From Peptostreptococcaceae bacterium (lineage in GTDB: Bacteria; Bacillota; Clostridia; Peptostreptococcales; Peptostreptococcaceae), in assembly GCA_025210335.1 (NCBI GenBank), contig JAOARY010000005.1:1-64000 (forward strand): DNA of 64,000 nucleotides, read 5' to 3'. The number at the start of each line of letters is the position of its first letter. Positions within the stretch are counted from its first letter, which is position 1. A program made the translations under genes and the position numbers. A model generated the notes under the pieces. The model did no database searches. It had not been told where the DNA came from and saw only the letters and a list, made by a program, of their open reading frames with translations. This document shows, piece after piece, positions 53,812-62,583 of the stretch.

Positions 53812-54933
53812 ATGAAAAAAGAGATTGATTTTTGTAAAAAATGTGTGATGCCAAATACAAGACCTGGTATTCAGTTTGATGAAAATGGAGTTTGTGAAGC
53901 GTGTAATAATTATGAAAAGAAAAATCATACAAATTGGGATGAAAGATATAAGCAGTTGGAAGCTCTTTGTGACAAATATAGAGGTTGTAATGGAGATGGT
54001 TATGATTGTGCAATAGCTGTATCTGGTGGAAAAGATTCAACTTTTCAAGTTTATGTTATGAAAGAATTAATGGGAATGAACCCACTGTTAATATCTGTTG
54101 ATAACTGGAGCTGGACTGAAACAGGAAGAGCGAATAAAGCTAATATTTCTGAAGCTTTTGGTTGTGATATTTTAACTTTTTCTTTGAATAAAAAAGTTGG
54201 TAAAAAAATGTTATTAAAAGGATTGAAAAAATTAGGTTCTCCTACTTGGTATGTTGATGCAGCAATATATGCAGCACCAGTAAATTTATGTATGAAAATG
54301 GGATTGGAATTACTTGTATATGGTGAAAATGTAAATTATGAATATGGTGGGGCTCAAAAAGAAGAAACATATTCTGCTAAAGCCATATTTGGAAATGATG
54401 TTATAAAACCTATAGATTGGAATGAATGGCTTGAAGATGGTGTAACTATGAAAGATCTTTATAGCATAAAACAACCTTCACTAGAGCAAATGAATAAAGC
54501 GAAACTAGAGCCAATATATTTATCTTATTTTATTAAATGGGATTCTCATTATAATTATGAAGTAGCAAAAAGACATGGATTTAAGCATATGCAACATGAA
54601 TGGGTAAGAGAAAATACAATAGAAAATTATAATCAAATAGATAGTCCGGGATATCTTATAAACCAATGGTTTAAATACCCTAAATTTGGTCATTCAAGTA
54701 CAACAGAAATGGCATCAAGATATATAAGATCTGGGAAAATGAGTAGAGAAGAAGCTATTAAATTAGTAAATCAAAATGATGATAAGTTAGATCAAAGAGT
54801 TTTGGAAGATTATTGTAATTTTGTAGGAATAACTATAAAAGAATTTTGGGAAATTGCTGATAAGTGGTATAATACTGATTTATTTAAACAAGATAAATTT
54901 GGAGTTTGGACAAAGAAATTTAATTTAAAATAA
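53812..54933 (+). CDS. N-acetyl sugar amidotransferase (PseA/WbpG-like)
   Basis: A 373-aa protein. The N-terminal zinc-type cysteines (CKKC...CEAC), the PP-loop AIAVSGGKDSTFQVYVMKEL and the motif EYGGAQKEETYSA identify the family that turns an N-acetyl sugar into an acetamidino sugar. Pseudomonas WbpG needs HisH/HisF-like partners for ammonia; none is encoded here, so this looks like the stand-alone PseA/PtmG type. Candidate substrates are L-FucNAc (giving L-FucNAm) or the nonulosonic acid. Confidence 0.87.
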   Translation: MKKEIDFCKKCVMPNTRPGIQFDENGVCEACNNYEKKNHTNWDERYKQLEALCDKYRGCNGDGYDCAIAVSGGKDSTFQVYVMKELMGMNPLLISVDNWSWTETGRANKANISEAFGCDILTFSLNKKVGKKMLLKGLKKLGSPTWYVDAAIYAAPVNLCMKMGLELLVYGENVNYEYGGAQKEETYSAKAIFGNDVIKPIDWNEWLEDGVTMKDLYSIKQPSLEQMNKAKLEPIYLSYFIKWDSHYNYEVAKRHGFKHMQHEWVRENTIENYNQIDSPGYLINQWFKYPKFGHSSTTEMASRYIRSGKMSREEAIKLVNQNDDKLDQRVLEDYCNFVGITIKEFWEIADKWYNTDLFKQDKFGVWTKKFNLK

Positions 54934-54944
54934 AGAAGAGATAG

Positions 54945-54973
54945 AGAGGATTTTATTTTATAAATCCTCTTTA
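54945..54973 (+). terminator. Weak hairpin before neuA
   Basis: AGAGGATTT (54945-54953) pairs with AAATCCTCT (54962-54970), followed by a short T/A stretch. It may be an attenuator within the operon. Confidence 0.45.
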
Positions 54974-55006
54974 TTACTGTATTTTATGTAAAAGAGGATG
55001 AATTTT

Positions 55007-55714
55007 ATGTATAAAAATAAAAAGATAGTTGCAATTATACCTGCTAGAAAAGGAAGCAAAGGCATAGTAAACAAGAATATCAGATTGTTAGGTGGAATTC
55101 CATTAATTGAGCACAGTATAAAACAAGCAAGAAAAATTAAAATTATTGATAAGATAATAATATCAACAGATTCAGAGGAAATTTGTAATATTGCAAAAAA
55201 ATACAATATAGAAGTGAAAAATTTAAGACCTTCTGAGTTATCTAATGATACAGCAGTACTATACGATGTTTTAAAGTATGAAATTAATAATTATAATTTG
55301 ATTAAAGATAATTATGAAGTGTTAGTTTTACTACAGCCAACATCTCCATTGAGACAGAGTTATATGATTGAAGATGCATTAATTGATTTTATTGATCAAA
55401 AACAAATTTCAGCTGTAAGCGTTTCTGAAGTCCAAGAACATCCTATATTTATGAGAACAATAAATGAAAATAATAATTTGGTTAAAGTATTAGCTACAGA
55501 TTCAACAGTTAGAAGACAAGAATTGCCAAAATATTACAAAGTAAATGGAATGATTTATATAAATAAAATAAAAGATATTCTTAATAGTTATGTTAGTTTT
55601 AATGATAACTTAACTCCTATAATTATTCCAAATGATTTTGATACAGATATTGATACACTAGATGACTTAGAGTTAGCAGAGAAAAAATTGAAAAAGATAT
55701 GTTTAAAATATTAA
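55007..55714 (+). CDS. neuA: CMP-N-acylneuraminate cytidylyltransferase (NeuA)
   Basis: A 235-aa protein starting at ATG 55007 (AGAGGATG upstream; ATG 54998 lies in the site). It has AIIPARKGSKGIVNKNIRLLGGIPLIEHS (CTP-binding loop), LLQPTSPLRQSYMIEDAL and a C-terminal DFDTDIDTLDDLELAE, all standard for NeuA/CMP-Kdo-type enzymes. It activates the sialic acid for transfer. It is the last recognised gene of the polysaccharide operon; no clear terminator follows. Confidence 0.92.
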   Translation: MYKNKKIVAIIPARKGSKGIVNKNIRLLGGIPLIEHSIKQARKIKIIDKIIISTDSEEICNIAKKYNIEVKNLRPSELSNDTAVLYDVLKYEINNYNLIKDNYEVLVLLQPTSPLRQSYMIEDALIDFIDQKQISAVSVSEVQEHPIFMRTINENNNLVKVLATDSTVRRQELPKYYKVNGMIYINKIKDILNSYVSFNDNLTPIIIPNDFDTDIDTLDDLELAEKKLKKICLKY

Positions 55715-56058
55715 ATTATATTAAAAAGGAAATATTTTATTGGATTTTAGTTATATTAAATTAGGGGCAGTTATAAAATATATGACTAAGAATTAAGAGT
55801 TTTGGAATCTTAAATAAAAAAGAATATATTTCGTAAAAAGTAAAAATTATACATGAAAATCTAAAGTTTGTTTTTTATTTTATGTAGTGTTAAATTAAAA
55901 AATAAAAAGAAATTTTAAAGTGAAATTTTGTATAATAGGTACAAAAAACTACCTTGAATAGTTTGTATTTACTGTTTTTATTCTATATTATAGATATTTA
56001 AACCCTAATAATATATTATATACAAGATATGCATAATATATTGAAAGGGGTTAGAATT
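55715..56058. other. 344-base non-coding gap after neuA
   Basis: No gene is seen. A single GGGGCAGTTA at 55764-55773 resembles one arm of the hairpin elements at 12537 and 30862, but no partner arm is present. No good terminator was found. A promoter for the gene at 56059 probably lies here. Confidence 0.4.
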
Positions 56059-56766
56059 ATGAACTATGATTATATGATTGAAGAAGAAAAACTAAATGCA
56101 AAAGAAATGTTTGCACCTATATTTAAGTTTTTACTAAAAATATTTATAGGAACAATAGTTATTTGTGGACTTGGCTATTTATTACAAAATATAGCTGGTA
56201 TGGATGGAACTATTATTAAAGGAATTATAATTTTTATTATTGCTATAGGTTTTTTAGTATTAATTATGGAAGGTAACAAATTAAAAAGCAGATCTTTGAC
56301 TATGGGTTTATTATTTGATGCTTATAATTTAATTAAGAAAGAAAGATATAAAAGAGCAGAAAATATTTTAGACAATTCATTTATGGTTTCATTAAACAAG
56401 GCTTATAAAGAACCAGTTAAAGATGAGTCTGAAAAAAATTTAAAAAAGAGATTATATATAAGATATATGGAATTAAAGACTTTTATATTATTTAATAATT
56501 TCATAGAAAAAGGTGAAGAAGATATCAAACAAGAACTAATTATAGCTTTAGATAATATAATAAAGAAAGCTAGTGAAGTAAATCTTAATGAAAAAGTAGC
56601 TTGTGCATATGCGAATAAGGCTATTGTTAATTTGTTTATATATGAGGTTAGAGGACTAAATGATTATAAGATAGTGGCAAAAGAAGATTATAATAAATCT
56701 ATTGAATATATGACTAATAAAAACATAAAACAAAAATTAGAAAATAGATTTAAAAATATTGCATAA
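56059..56766 (+). CDS. Two-segment membrane protein with helical cytoplasmic domain
   Basis: A 235-aa protein starting at ATG 56059 (GAAAGGGG upstream); an ATG at 56029 is less likely. Two membrane segments (about 22-46 and 50-72) are followed by a helical domain of about 160 residues with TPR-like helix pairs (KKERYKRAENILDNSF; ...ACAYANKAIVNLF). No family was recognised. It stands alone between the polysaccharide operon and the dynamin-like pair. Confidence 0.6.
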   Translation: MNYDYMIEEEKLNAKEMFAPIFKFLLKIFIGTIVICGLGYLLQNIAGMDGTIIKGIIIFIIAIGFLVLIMEGNKLKSRSLTMGLLFDAYNLIKKERYKRAENILDNSFMVSLNKAYKEPVKDESEKNLKKRLYIRYMELKTFILFNNFIEKGEEDIKQELIIALDNIIKKASEVNLNEKVACAYANKAIVNLFIYEVRGLNDYKIVAKEDYNKSIEYMTNKNIKQKLENRFKNIA

Positions 56767-56796
56767 ATAATATAAAAAAATAAAATACAAATTTAA

Positions 56797-56849
56797 ACAA
56801 AAAAACATCTATATATGGCAAAATATTGTCATTTATAGATGTTTTTTTG
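56797..56849 (+). terminator. Terminator after the membrane protein gene
   Basis: A long stem (ACAAAAAAACATCTATA, 56797-56813, with 56834-56850) with an inner TGGCA/TGTCA pairing and a T run. Confidence 0.85.
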
Positions 56850-57007
56850 TTATTTGAGGGTATTTAAAGAACGTAAGCTTAAATTAATCTTAAATACAGA
56901 ACATAAGCTTAAACATAGTGTAAAAACTGAAAACTTGAGAATAGGACATTAAATAAGATATAATTAAATAGGAAAAAGGAACTATTTTAAAAGGGGAGAG
57001 ATTTGAG

Positions 57008-58447
57008 TTGAGGATTAAAAATAATGTGGATTTTTCAAAAGAGATAAAAGAAAATATGCTAAATTTACATCGTAATGGTATATATTTGGAATTAGATGAT
57101 GATATATATAGTAATTTTAAATTATACACAGATGTAAAACAAAGATTAGAACCATATAATGAGTTTATAAATGATGAACAATTAAAAAATTTAGATGAAT
57201 TTATTAATAATTTTAAAAATAAAATGGCTGATGAAATAAGGCTAAATAAAAATTTGAAGATTGTTTTTGGGGGTCAAAGTCAATCTGGAATATCATCATT
57301 TTTGAATGCTTTAATATACGGAAAAAATCATATTTTTGATAATTTCAAACATAATACAAATCTAGTTCCTTATAAAATATGTTATGGTAGTGTGAATAAA
57401 ATAGAAATAGAGTTCTACACTAAAGAGGATTGGAGACTTATATTAAAGAAAAATGAAAAGAATTTGAGGGAAGATAATTTTGATGAAGTTGTACTTAGAA
57501 ATATCTATAAAAAAGCAGTATACCTAGAAGTTGAAAATTATCTTGGTAGAAAAATTACAGTAAAAAGAGATTGTACTGATGAAGAATTTATAAATAGGTT
57601 AGATGATTATATAAGTTGTAATGGAGACTATGCAGCCATGGTTAAAAATGTTACTATATATACGGATAATGAAGAGCTAAAAGGCATAGAGATTTTAGAA
57701 TTGCTTGGAACAAAAGATCCAATTAAAGATAGAGCTAAAGAAACTGATGATTTTATATCTAATTCGGATATATTATTTTTCTTTAGTTGTGCAGGAAAAT
57801 TTATGGATAATGGGGATATAAATTATTTAAAGGAAAATATATTAAATAAAGGTGCTAAAAATATTGTTTTTGTTGGAAGTAAATTTGATGATGTGTTATT
57901 AGAAGAAGCAGGCAATTTTAAAGGAAATTTGGATTTAACTGTGGATATGACTTTTAATAAATTAAAAAAACAAGCAATTAAAAGTCTTAATAAATTAGAT
58001 ATTAATGATATGAGGTATAAGATTTATGAGTTTGAGAATTCTGCTAAAAAAATAGAGTTTGTATCAACCATAAGTCATGATATAGCCAATAATCATTATA
58101 TTATGAGTGAATTAGGCAAAGAAATATTTAGAAGTCTTAATAATAGTTTTAAAGGAATGCATTTTAACAGAAGTTTTTTTAAGAAATTATCAAATGTGGA
58201 TAGGATAAAAAGAGAATATCTTATTAAAGGGAAGGAAGAAAAAACAAAGAGACTTAAACGTAAATGCGAAAATTTATTGAAAAATAGTGATATTTATTTT
58301 AAAAATAGCTTAAAGGATATAAAAATGGATTGTATATCAAAAATGGATTTTTGTGAATCTCAAAAGGTAATAAAAAAGGATGAATTTGAAAGGAATTATA
58401 AAAATATTGTGGAGATTGTAGATAAAACTATTCAAAAATTAGTTTAA
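57008..58447 (+). CDS. Dynamin-like protein with degenerate GTPase motifs
   Basis: A 479-aa protein with TTG start (GGGGAGAG upstream). Around residue 88 GGQSQSGISSFLNALIYG occupies the place of the dynamin P-loop (GxxxxGKS/T) but has Ile for the Lys. The G3 position reads EILELLGTKDP in place of DTPG, and the G4 position VGSKFDDV in place of NKxD. The order and spacing of these elements, NLVPYKICYGS and the aDavlFFFS-like strand still fit a dynamin/FeoB-like GTPase fold, so it may be a pseudo-GTPase or bind nucleotide unusually. The C-terminal 150 residues are helical. The gene at 58549 encodes a helical partner. Confidence 0.6.
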   Translation: MRIKNNVDFSKEIKENMLNLHRNGIYLELDDDIYSNFKLYTDVKQRLEPYNEFINDEQLKNLDEFINNFKNKMADEIRLNKNLKIVFGGQSQSGISSFLNALIYGKNHIFDNFKHNTNLVPYKICYGSVNKIEIEFYTKEDWRLILKKNEKNLREDNFDEVVLRNIYKKAVYLEVENYLGRKITVKRDCTDEEFINRLDDYISCNGDYAAMVKNVTIYTDNEELKGIEILELLGTKDPIKDRAKETDDFISNSDILFFFSCAGKFMDNGDINYLKENILNKGAKNIVFVGSKFDDVLLEEAGNFKGNLDLTVDMTFNKLKKQAIKSLNKLDINDMRYKIYEFENSAKKIEFVSTISHDIANNHYIMSELGKEIFRSLNNSFKGMHFNRSFFKKLSNVDRIKREYLIKGKEEKTKRLKRKCENLLKNSDIYFKNSLKDIKMDCISKMDFCESQKVIKKDEFERNYKNIVEIVDKTIQKLV

Positions 58448-58548
58448 GGTATTTTTTTATTTTCTTATTTTGATAAAGAAAAAATATATTATGATTAATT
58501 TTTGTTTAAAATAAAAATAATAAAAAAAGAGAATGTGAGGGAACTATT

Positions 58549-59136
58549 TTGTTATATAATGGTCTAAAAAATGAAGTGAAATGTAACTTAGATGAGGAAT
58601 TATCATATCATGAGGAGAAATTAAAGAGGATTATTGGTAAATCAAAGGAGATAAAAAGTATAAAATATAATATTATTGATTTGCAAAAGAATGTATTTAA
58701 GTATTTTTCTTTTATAAAAAATAAAAGTGAGGAAATAACAAAATTATTAGAATCAATAAATATAAAGGAAGATGTAGAAGGTATTAATTTAGATAAATCA
58801 ATTACGAAAAAATTTGTATGCAAGGACAATGAAAATCAAAATGGTTTAAAAAAATTGTTTTGTTCAAATAAAAAAATTAAGGATAGATTAGAACAAGATA
58901 GAAAGATATTAATAAGTGAAATTGAAAAACTTGAAAATATAGAATATAAAATTATAAATAGAAGAAGAAAATTAGTAGAAATGCATGATAGATATAATAA
59001 TGAATTTAATGATATAATGAATTGCTATCCAAATGATTATGATTTATTTAATAAAGGTCAAATTAAAATAGCTATGGAATTTTTAAATGATATTAAAGAA
59101 CTTACTACTAAAATAAATATGGATATGAATTTATAA
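58549..59136 (+). CDS. Helical coiled-coil protein next to the dynamin-like gene
   Basis: A 195-aa protein with TTG start (GTGAGGGA upstream). It is almost entirely helical and charged (EELSYHEEKLKRIIGKSKEI; LEQDRKILISEIEKLENIEYKIINRRRKLVEMHDRY), with a central cysteine-containing loop (KFVCKD...LKKLFCSN). No family was recognised. It could be the stalk or effector-like half of the dynamin-like protein 101 bases upstream, split into a separate gene. Confidence 0.6.
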   Translation: MLYNGLKNEVKCNLDEELSYHEEKLKRIIGKSKEIKSIKYNIIDLQKNVFKYFSFIKNKSEEITKLLESINIKEDVEGINLDKSITKKFVCKDNENQNGLKKLFCSNKKIKDRLEQDRKILISEIEKLENIEYKIINRRRKLVEMHDRYNNEFNDIMNCYPNDYDLFNKGQIKIAMEFLNDIKELTTKINMDMNL

Positions 59137-59241
59137 AATAAAAATTATTAAAAATTATGATTTTAAATGTTTTTAGAAATAAATTTATGGGTATTAATTA
59201 CCTGCTTAAACAGAAATTGAATAAAAATTGTCTTTAATTCT

Positions 59242-59275
59242 TTATACATTATAGATTATAGTGTATAATTTTTTT
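59242..59275 (+). terminator. Terminator of the dynamin-like pair
   Basis: A 12-bp stem with one G-U pair (59242-59253 with 59257-59268), GAT loop and seven T's. Confidence 0.85.
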
Positions 59276-59301
59276 GTGATAAAAAGCTAGGGGTGAAAAA
59301 T

Positions 59302-61212
59302 TTGGATAAAAAAAGAATAAGAATAATGCTTCTTTTGATTGTTGATATACTTATTGTAAATGCAGTTTATTACATGGCCTTATATTTAAGATTTGATGGA
59401 AATATAGATATGCAGTATTTACAAGTTTATGAATCAAGTTTTTTATATCTTACTGTTATTAAGATTGCAGTATTTTGGTATTTTAAATTATATGAAAGTA
59501 TATGGAAGTATGCAAGTATTGAAGAAATGAGTCAAATCATAATAGCTTGTATTGTAGCCAATATGGGTTGTATTACATATATAGCACTAAATCATTCTAT
59601 GTTACCTAGGTCAGTGTATGTAATCGTTGGAATGCTTGATATGGCATTTGTTGGTGGAGTTAGATTGAGTTATAGAACCATAAGAAGATTAAAATCTACA
59701 TCTAATTTAAAAGGAAGTAAAAAAAGAGTATTAGTTGTAGGTGGTGGAGATGCAGGAGCTATAGTTATAAAAGAATTTAAAAATCATAAAGAATTAAATA
59801 GTAATCCCGTTGCAATAATAGATGATGATGTAACAAAAGAGGGTAGACTTATAAATGGTGTGCCTGTTGTTGGACAAAGATATGATATTATGGGAGCTGT
59901 TCACAGATATACTATTGATGAGATAGTTATTGCTATTCCCTCAATAGAGAAGTCAGATTTAAGAGAAATTATAGGGGAAGCTGAAAGAACTAAAGTCAAA
60001 GTTAGGATTCTTCCAGGTATTTATGAACTTATAGATGGGCAAGTGGATATATCTAAGATTCGTGATGTTCAAATAGAAGATTTGCTTGGGAGAGATCAAG
60101 TTAAATTAGATAATAAAAATATAAATGAATATATTGAAAATAAAACTGTATTGGTAACTGGTGGAGGAGGCTCTATTGGTTCGGAACTTTGTAGACAAAT
60201 AGCAAAATTTAGACCTTCAAAGCTTATTATATTAGATATTTATGAAAATAATGCTTATGATATTCAAAATGAATTAAAAGCAAAGTATGGAGAGATGTTA
60301 AATTTAAAGGTATTGATTGCATCTGTTAGAGATGCAAAGAATATAGATAATATAATGAAAGAATATAGACCAAATGTGGTATTCCATGCAGCGGCACATA
60401 AGCATGTACCTTTAATGGAGGATAGCCCAAAAGAAGCTATTAAGAATAATGTATTTGGTACTTTTAATGTTGTTAATGCAAGTGACAAATATAATGTAAA
60501 TAAATTTGTATTAATATCAACGGACAAAGCGGTTAATCCGACTAATATAATGGGTGCTAGTAAAAGACTTTGTGAGATGGTAGTTCAAGCATTTAGCAAA
60601 AAAAGTTCAAATACAGAGTTTGTTGCAGTTAGATTTGGAAATGTGCTTGGAAGCAATGGGAGTGTTATACCATTATTTAAGAAACAAATTGAAAATGGTG
60701 GACCTATTACCGTAACTCATGAGGATATAATAAGATATTTTATGACTATACCAGAAGCAGCACAACTTGTGATTCAAGCAGGTTCAATGGCTAAGGGTGG
60801 AGAGATATTTGTACTTGATATGGGTGAGCCGGTAAAAATTATAGATTTAGCAAAGGATTTAATAAGACTTTCTGGATTTGAAGAAGATGAAATTGGAATA
60901 AAAATTACAGGACTTAGACCTGGAGAAAAATTATATGAAGAACTTCTTATGGATGAAGAGGGTATTAAATCTACTACACATCATAAGATATTTATAGGTA
61001 AGCCTATATTTAAAGATTATGAATTTATAATAAATACATTAAAGTCTTTGGATAATGGAATTAAGACTCTTGATAATAAAGGATTAAAGGAATTGGTCTC
61101 GCAAATTGTACCAACTTATAAAAGTAATAAGGAAGTAAATAATAAATTCATAAAAGCTGAAATAAAGGATTCTTCAAAAGAAGAGTTGAAAGTTTCGAAG
61201 AATGTTATATAG
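59302..61212 (+). CDS. Membrane-bound nucleotide-sugar 4,6-dehydratase (PglF/CapD-like)
   Basis: A 636-aa protein. Start TTG 59302 follows AGGGGTG (GTG 59293 is in the site). Four membrane segments in residues 1-125, a CoA-binding/Rossmann domain (VLVVGGGDAGAIVIKEF), then the catalytic SDR domain with VLVTGGGGSIGSELCRQIAKF and LISTDKAVNPTNIMGASKRLCEMVV (SMK triad as in PglF/WbpM) and FGNVLGSNGSVIPLF. It converts UDP-GlcNAc to UDP-4-keto-6-deoxy-GlcNAc. It could feed the aminotransferase and acetyltransferase at 39054 and 40909 although it is encoded 19 kb away from them. Confidence 0.92.
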   Translation: MDKKRIRIMLLLIVDILIVNAVYYMALYLRFDGNIDMQYLQVYESSFLYLTVIKIAVFWYFKLYESIWKYASIEEMSQIIIACIVANMGCITYIALNHSMLPRSVYVIVGMLDMAFVGGVRLSYRTIRRLKSTSNLKGSKKRVLVVGGGDAGAIVIKEFKNHKELNSNPVAIIDDDVTKEGRLINGVPVVGQRYDIMGAVHRYTIDEIVIAIPSIEKSDLREIIGEAERTKVKVRILPGIYELIDGQVDISKIRDVQIEDLLGRDQVKLDNKNINEYIENKTVLVTGGGGSIGSELCRQIAKFRPSKLIILDIYENNAYDIQNELKAKYGEMLNLKVLIASVRDAKNIDNIMKEYRPNVVFHAAAHKHVPLMEDSPKEAIKNNVFGTFNVVNASDKYNVNKFVLISTDKAVNPTNIMGASKRLCEMVVQAFSKKSSNTEFVAVRFGNVLGSNGSVIPLFKKQIENGGPITVTHEDIIRYFMTIPEAAQLVIQAGSMAKGGEIFVLDMGEPVKIIDLAKDLIRLSGFEEDEIGIKITGLRPGEKLYEELLMDEEGIKSTTHHKIFIGKPIFKDYEFIINTLKSLDNGIKTLDNKGLKELVSQIVPTYKSNKEVNNKFIKAEIKDSSKEELKVSKNVI

Positions 61213-61233
61213 ATATTTATAATTAAAAAATCT

Positions 61234-61284
61234 AAAAAACAGTATAGGAATGATATTTATCATTTTTATACTGTTTTTTTATTT
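61234..61284 (+). terminator. Terminator after the dehydratase gene
   Basis: A 13-bp perfect stem (61234-61246 with 61267-61279) with an inner GAATGA/TCATTT-type pairing and a long T run. Confidence 0.88.
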
Positions 61285-61376
61285 TTTTTATAAAATAATT
61301 ATTAAGAAAATTTAAAGATTTAAGATGTTGATAAAATGAAAATATTGCAATAGAATCTAATTAAAGGGGTGATTAG

Positions 61377-61889
61377 ATGGATAATGTAAAACTATATGAT
61401 TTAGATGCATATAAAAGGAAAAAGCAAGATATGATAAGAAAAAAATTAAATGAAGAAAAACAAAATAATAAGATTAAAATTAAAGAAAAAGAAGATATAG
61501 CAGTACCCTGCCCCTTAAGAAAACGACTTTATGCATTTTTTATAGATCTTATTTTTATATCTTCACCATTTGCATTGGATAAAATATTATTTGGTGAGGG
61601 GAATTTTAATTTTTTTATAACTTTTTTTAGTGCAACAGCAGTGTATCTTATAGAGATATATTTTTGGGAAAGTGGTCAAACTTTAGGTAAATTTTATATG
61701 GATATAAAAGTTGTAAATTCTAAAGATAATGAAGTGTTTGATTTTTCGATGATGTTTGTAAGGACATTTATAGGAAAGATGATGCTTGGATTTTTGAGTT
61801 TTGGTTTGGGGTATTTGTTTGTATTTTTAAACAGAAAAAACAAATCAATTCATGATATAGTTTGTAATTCTATGGTTGTAGATGTATAG
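61377..61889 (+). CDS. RDD family membrane protein
   Basis: A 170-aa protein. After a basic coiled N-terminus (residues 1-45) comes the RDD domain: PLRKRLYAFFIDLIFI with the Arg and Asp of the RDD signature, three membrane segments, SGQTLGKFYMDIKVV and MFVRTFIGKMMLGFL, ending NKSIHDIVCNSMVV. Some RDD proteins transport ions or protect from salt stress; the function here is unknown. AAAGGGG before the ATG. Monocistronic. Confidence 0.85.
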   Translation: MDNVKLYDLDAYKRKKQDMIRKKLNEEKQNNKIKIKEKEDIAVPCPLRKRLYAFFIDLIFISSPFALDKILFGEGNFNFFITFFSATAVYLIEIYFWESGQTLGKFYMDIKVVNSKDNEVFDFSMMFVRTFIGKMMLGFLSFGLGYLFVFLNRKNKSIHDIVCNSMVVDV

Positions 61890-62091
61890 ATTGCTAAAGA
61901 TGATAAATTAGATGGATTAAATTTTATTGAATTTGAATGTATTTAAATATTACAATTTTATTAATTTTATTGATTTAAGTTTCAATTTAGTTTTTTAAGG
62001 TTATATAATATATTACATTTTAACATATCGAAACAATCTCCTTTTTCAAAAATCAAATTCTTATTATTAAGTTTTTGTTTTTTGAATGAAA

Positions 62092-62126
62092 AAGATAAAT
62101 TTTTTATTTGCCAAAAGATTTATCTT
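62092..62126 (+). terminator. Hairpin 1 after the RDD gene
   Basis: AAGATAAATTTTTT (62092-62105) pairs with AAAAGATTTATCTT (62113-62126) over about 13 bp. No T run follows at once; hairpin 2 lies six bases further on. Confidence 0.5.
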
Positions 62127-62131
62127 AAACT

Positions 62132-62180
62132 AAAGGAATAAATTTTTCTACTTAAAGGAAAAGTTTATTCTTTTTTTTTA
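62132..62180 (+). terminator. Terminator 2 after the RDD gene
   Basis: A 17-bp stem with G-U pairs (62132-62148 with 62158-62174) and a T run. It is the most likely transcription end before the surface gene. Confidence 0.75.
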
Positions 62181-62583
62181 CAAAAAAATGATATAAGAAA
62201 AAATAATAATAATCTATATTTTTAATCATATTTAATTATAAATACTTAAAAATTTAGATTTTAAAATTATAGAATAATATTTCCCACAAAAATATAAAAA
62301 AAACTGGTACAAAAGTTTTAATATTTAGAAACTAACATCTAATTTAAGGTTATATTTATCTTCCTATGATATAATTTAGATTAGAATTATACCGATAATA
62401 TAATGGGTAATAAAAATGTATAGATTAGAAATTTTAGCATCAAAAAAATTTTTTTAAAATCCAAAATACTGTGGATTTTTAAATAGATTTATTAAAAATT
62501 AAATACTTATAAGAGTAGAGTAAAAAATTGAATATTAAAAAAAGAATATTTTTTAATAAATAAAAAGGAGTGGTAGTAGATTT

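Larger units (their letters stand above)
61890..62583. other. 694-base non-coding stretch before the last surface-protein gene
   Basis: No gene was found. It contains two terminator-like hairpins (listed separately) and, further right, A/T-rich sequence with TATAAT-like boxes near 62370 and 62397 that could be promoters of the surface gene at 62584, which would then have a leader of about 190 bases. Long leaders are common for S-layer mRNAs. Confidence 0.5.

Noticed and set aside
50436-55714. Legionaminic or pseudaminic acid pathway instead of Neu5Ac.
   Set aside because: NeuB shows the sialic acid synthase pattern, NeuC the hydrolysing UDP-GlcNAc epimerase pattern, and no PseB/PseC/PseG set is present. 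A legionaminic route using the aminotransferase and acetyltransferase is kept only as an alternative.
53812-55714. HisH/HisF-like ammonia-supplying partners for the amidotransferase.
   Set aside because: Searched for among the cluster genes; the neighbours are clearly a pyruvyltransferase-family protein and NeuA, so no such partner is encoded in the window.
55764-55773. Third copy of the GGGGC hairpin element after neuA.
   Set aside because: Only one arm-like decamer is present and no complementary arm follows, so a repeat element cannot be claimed.
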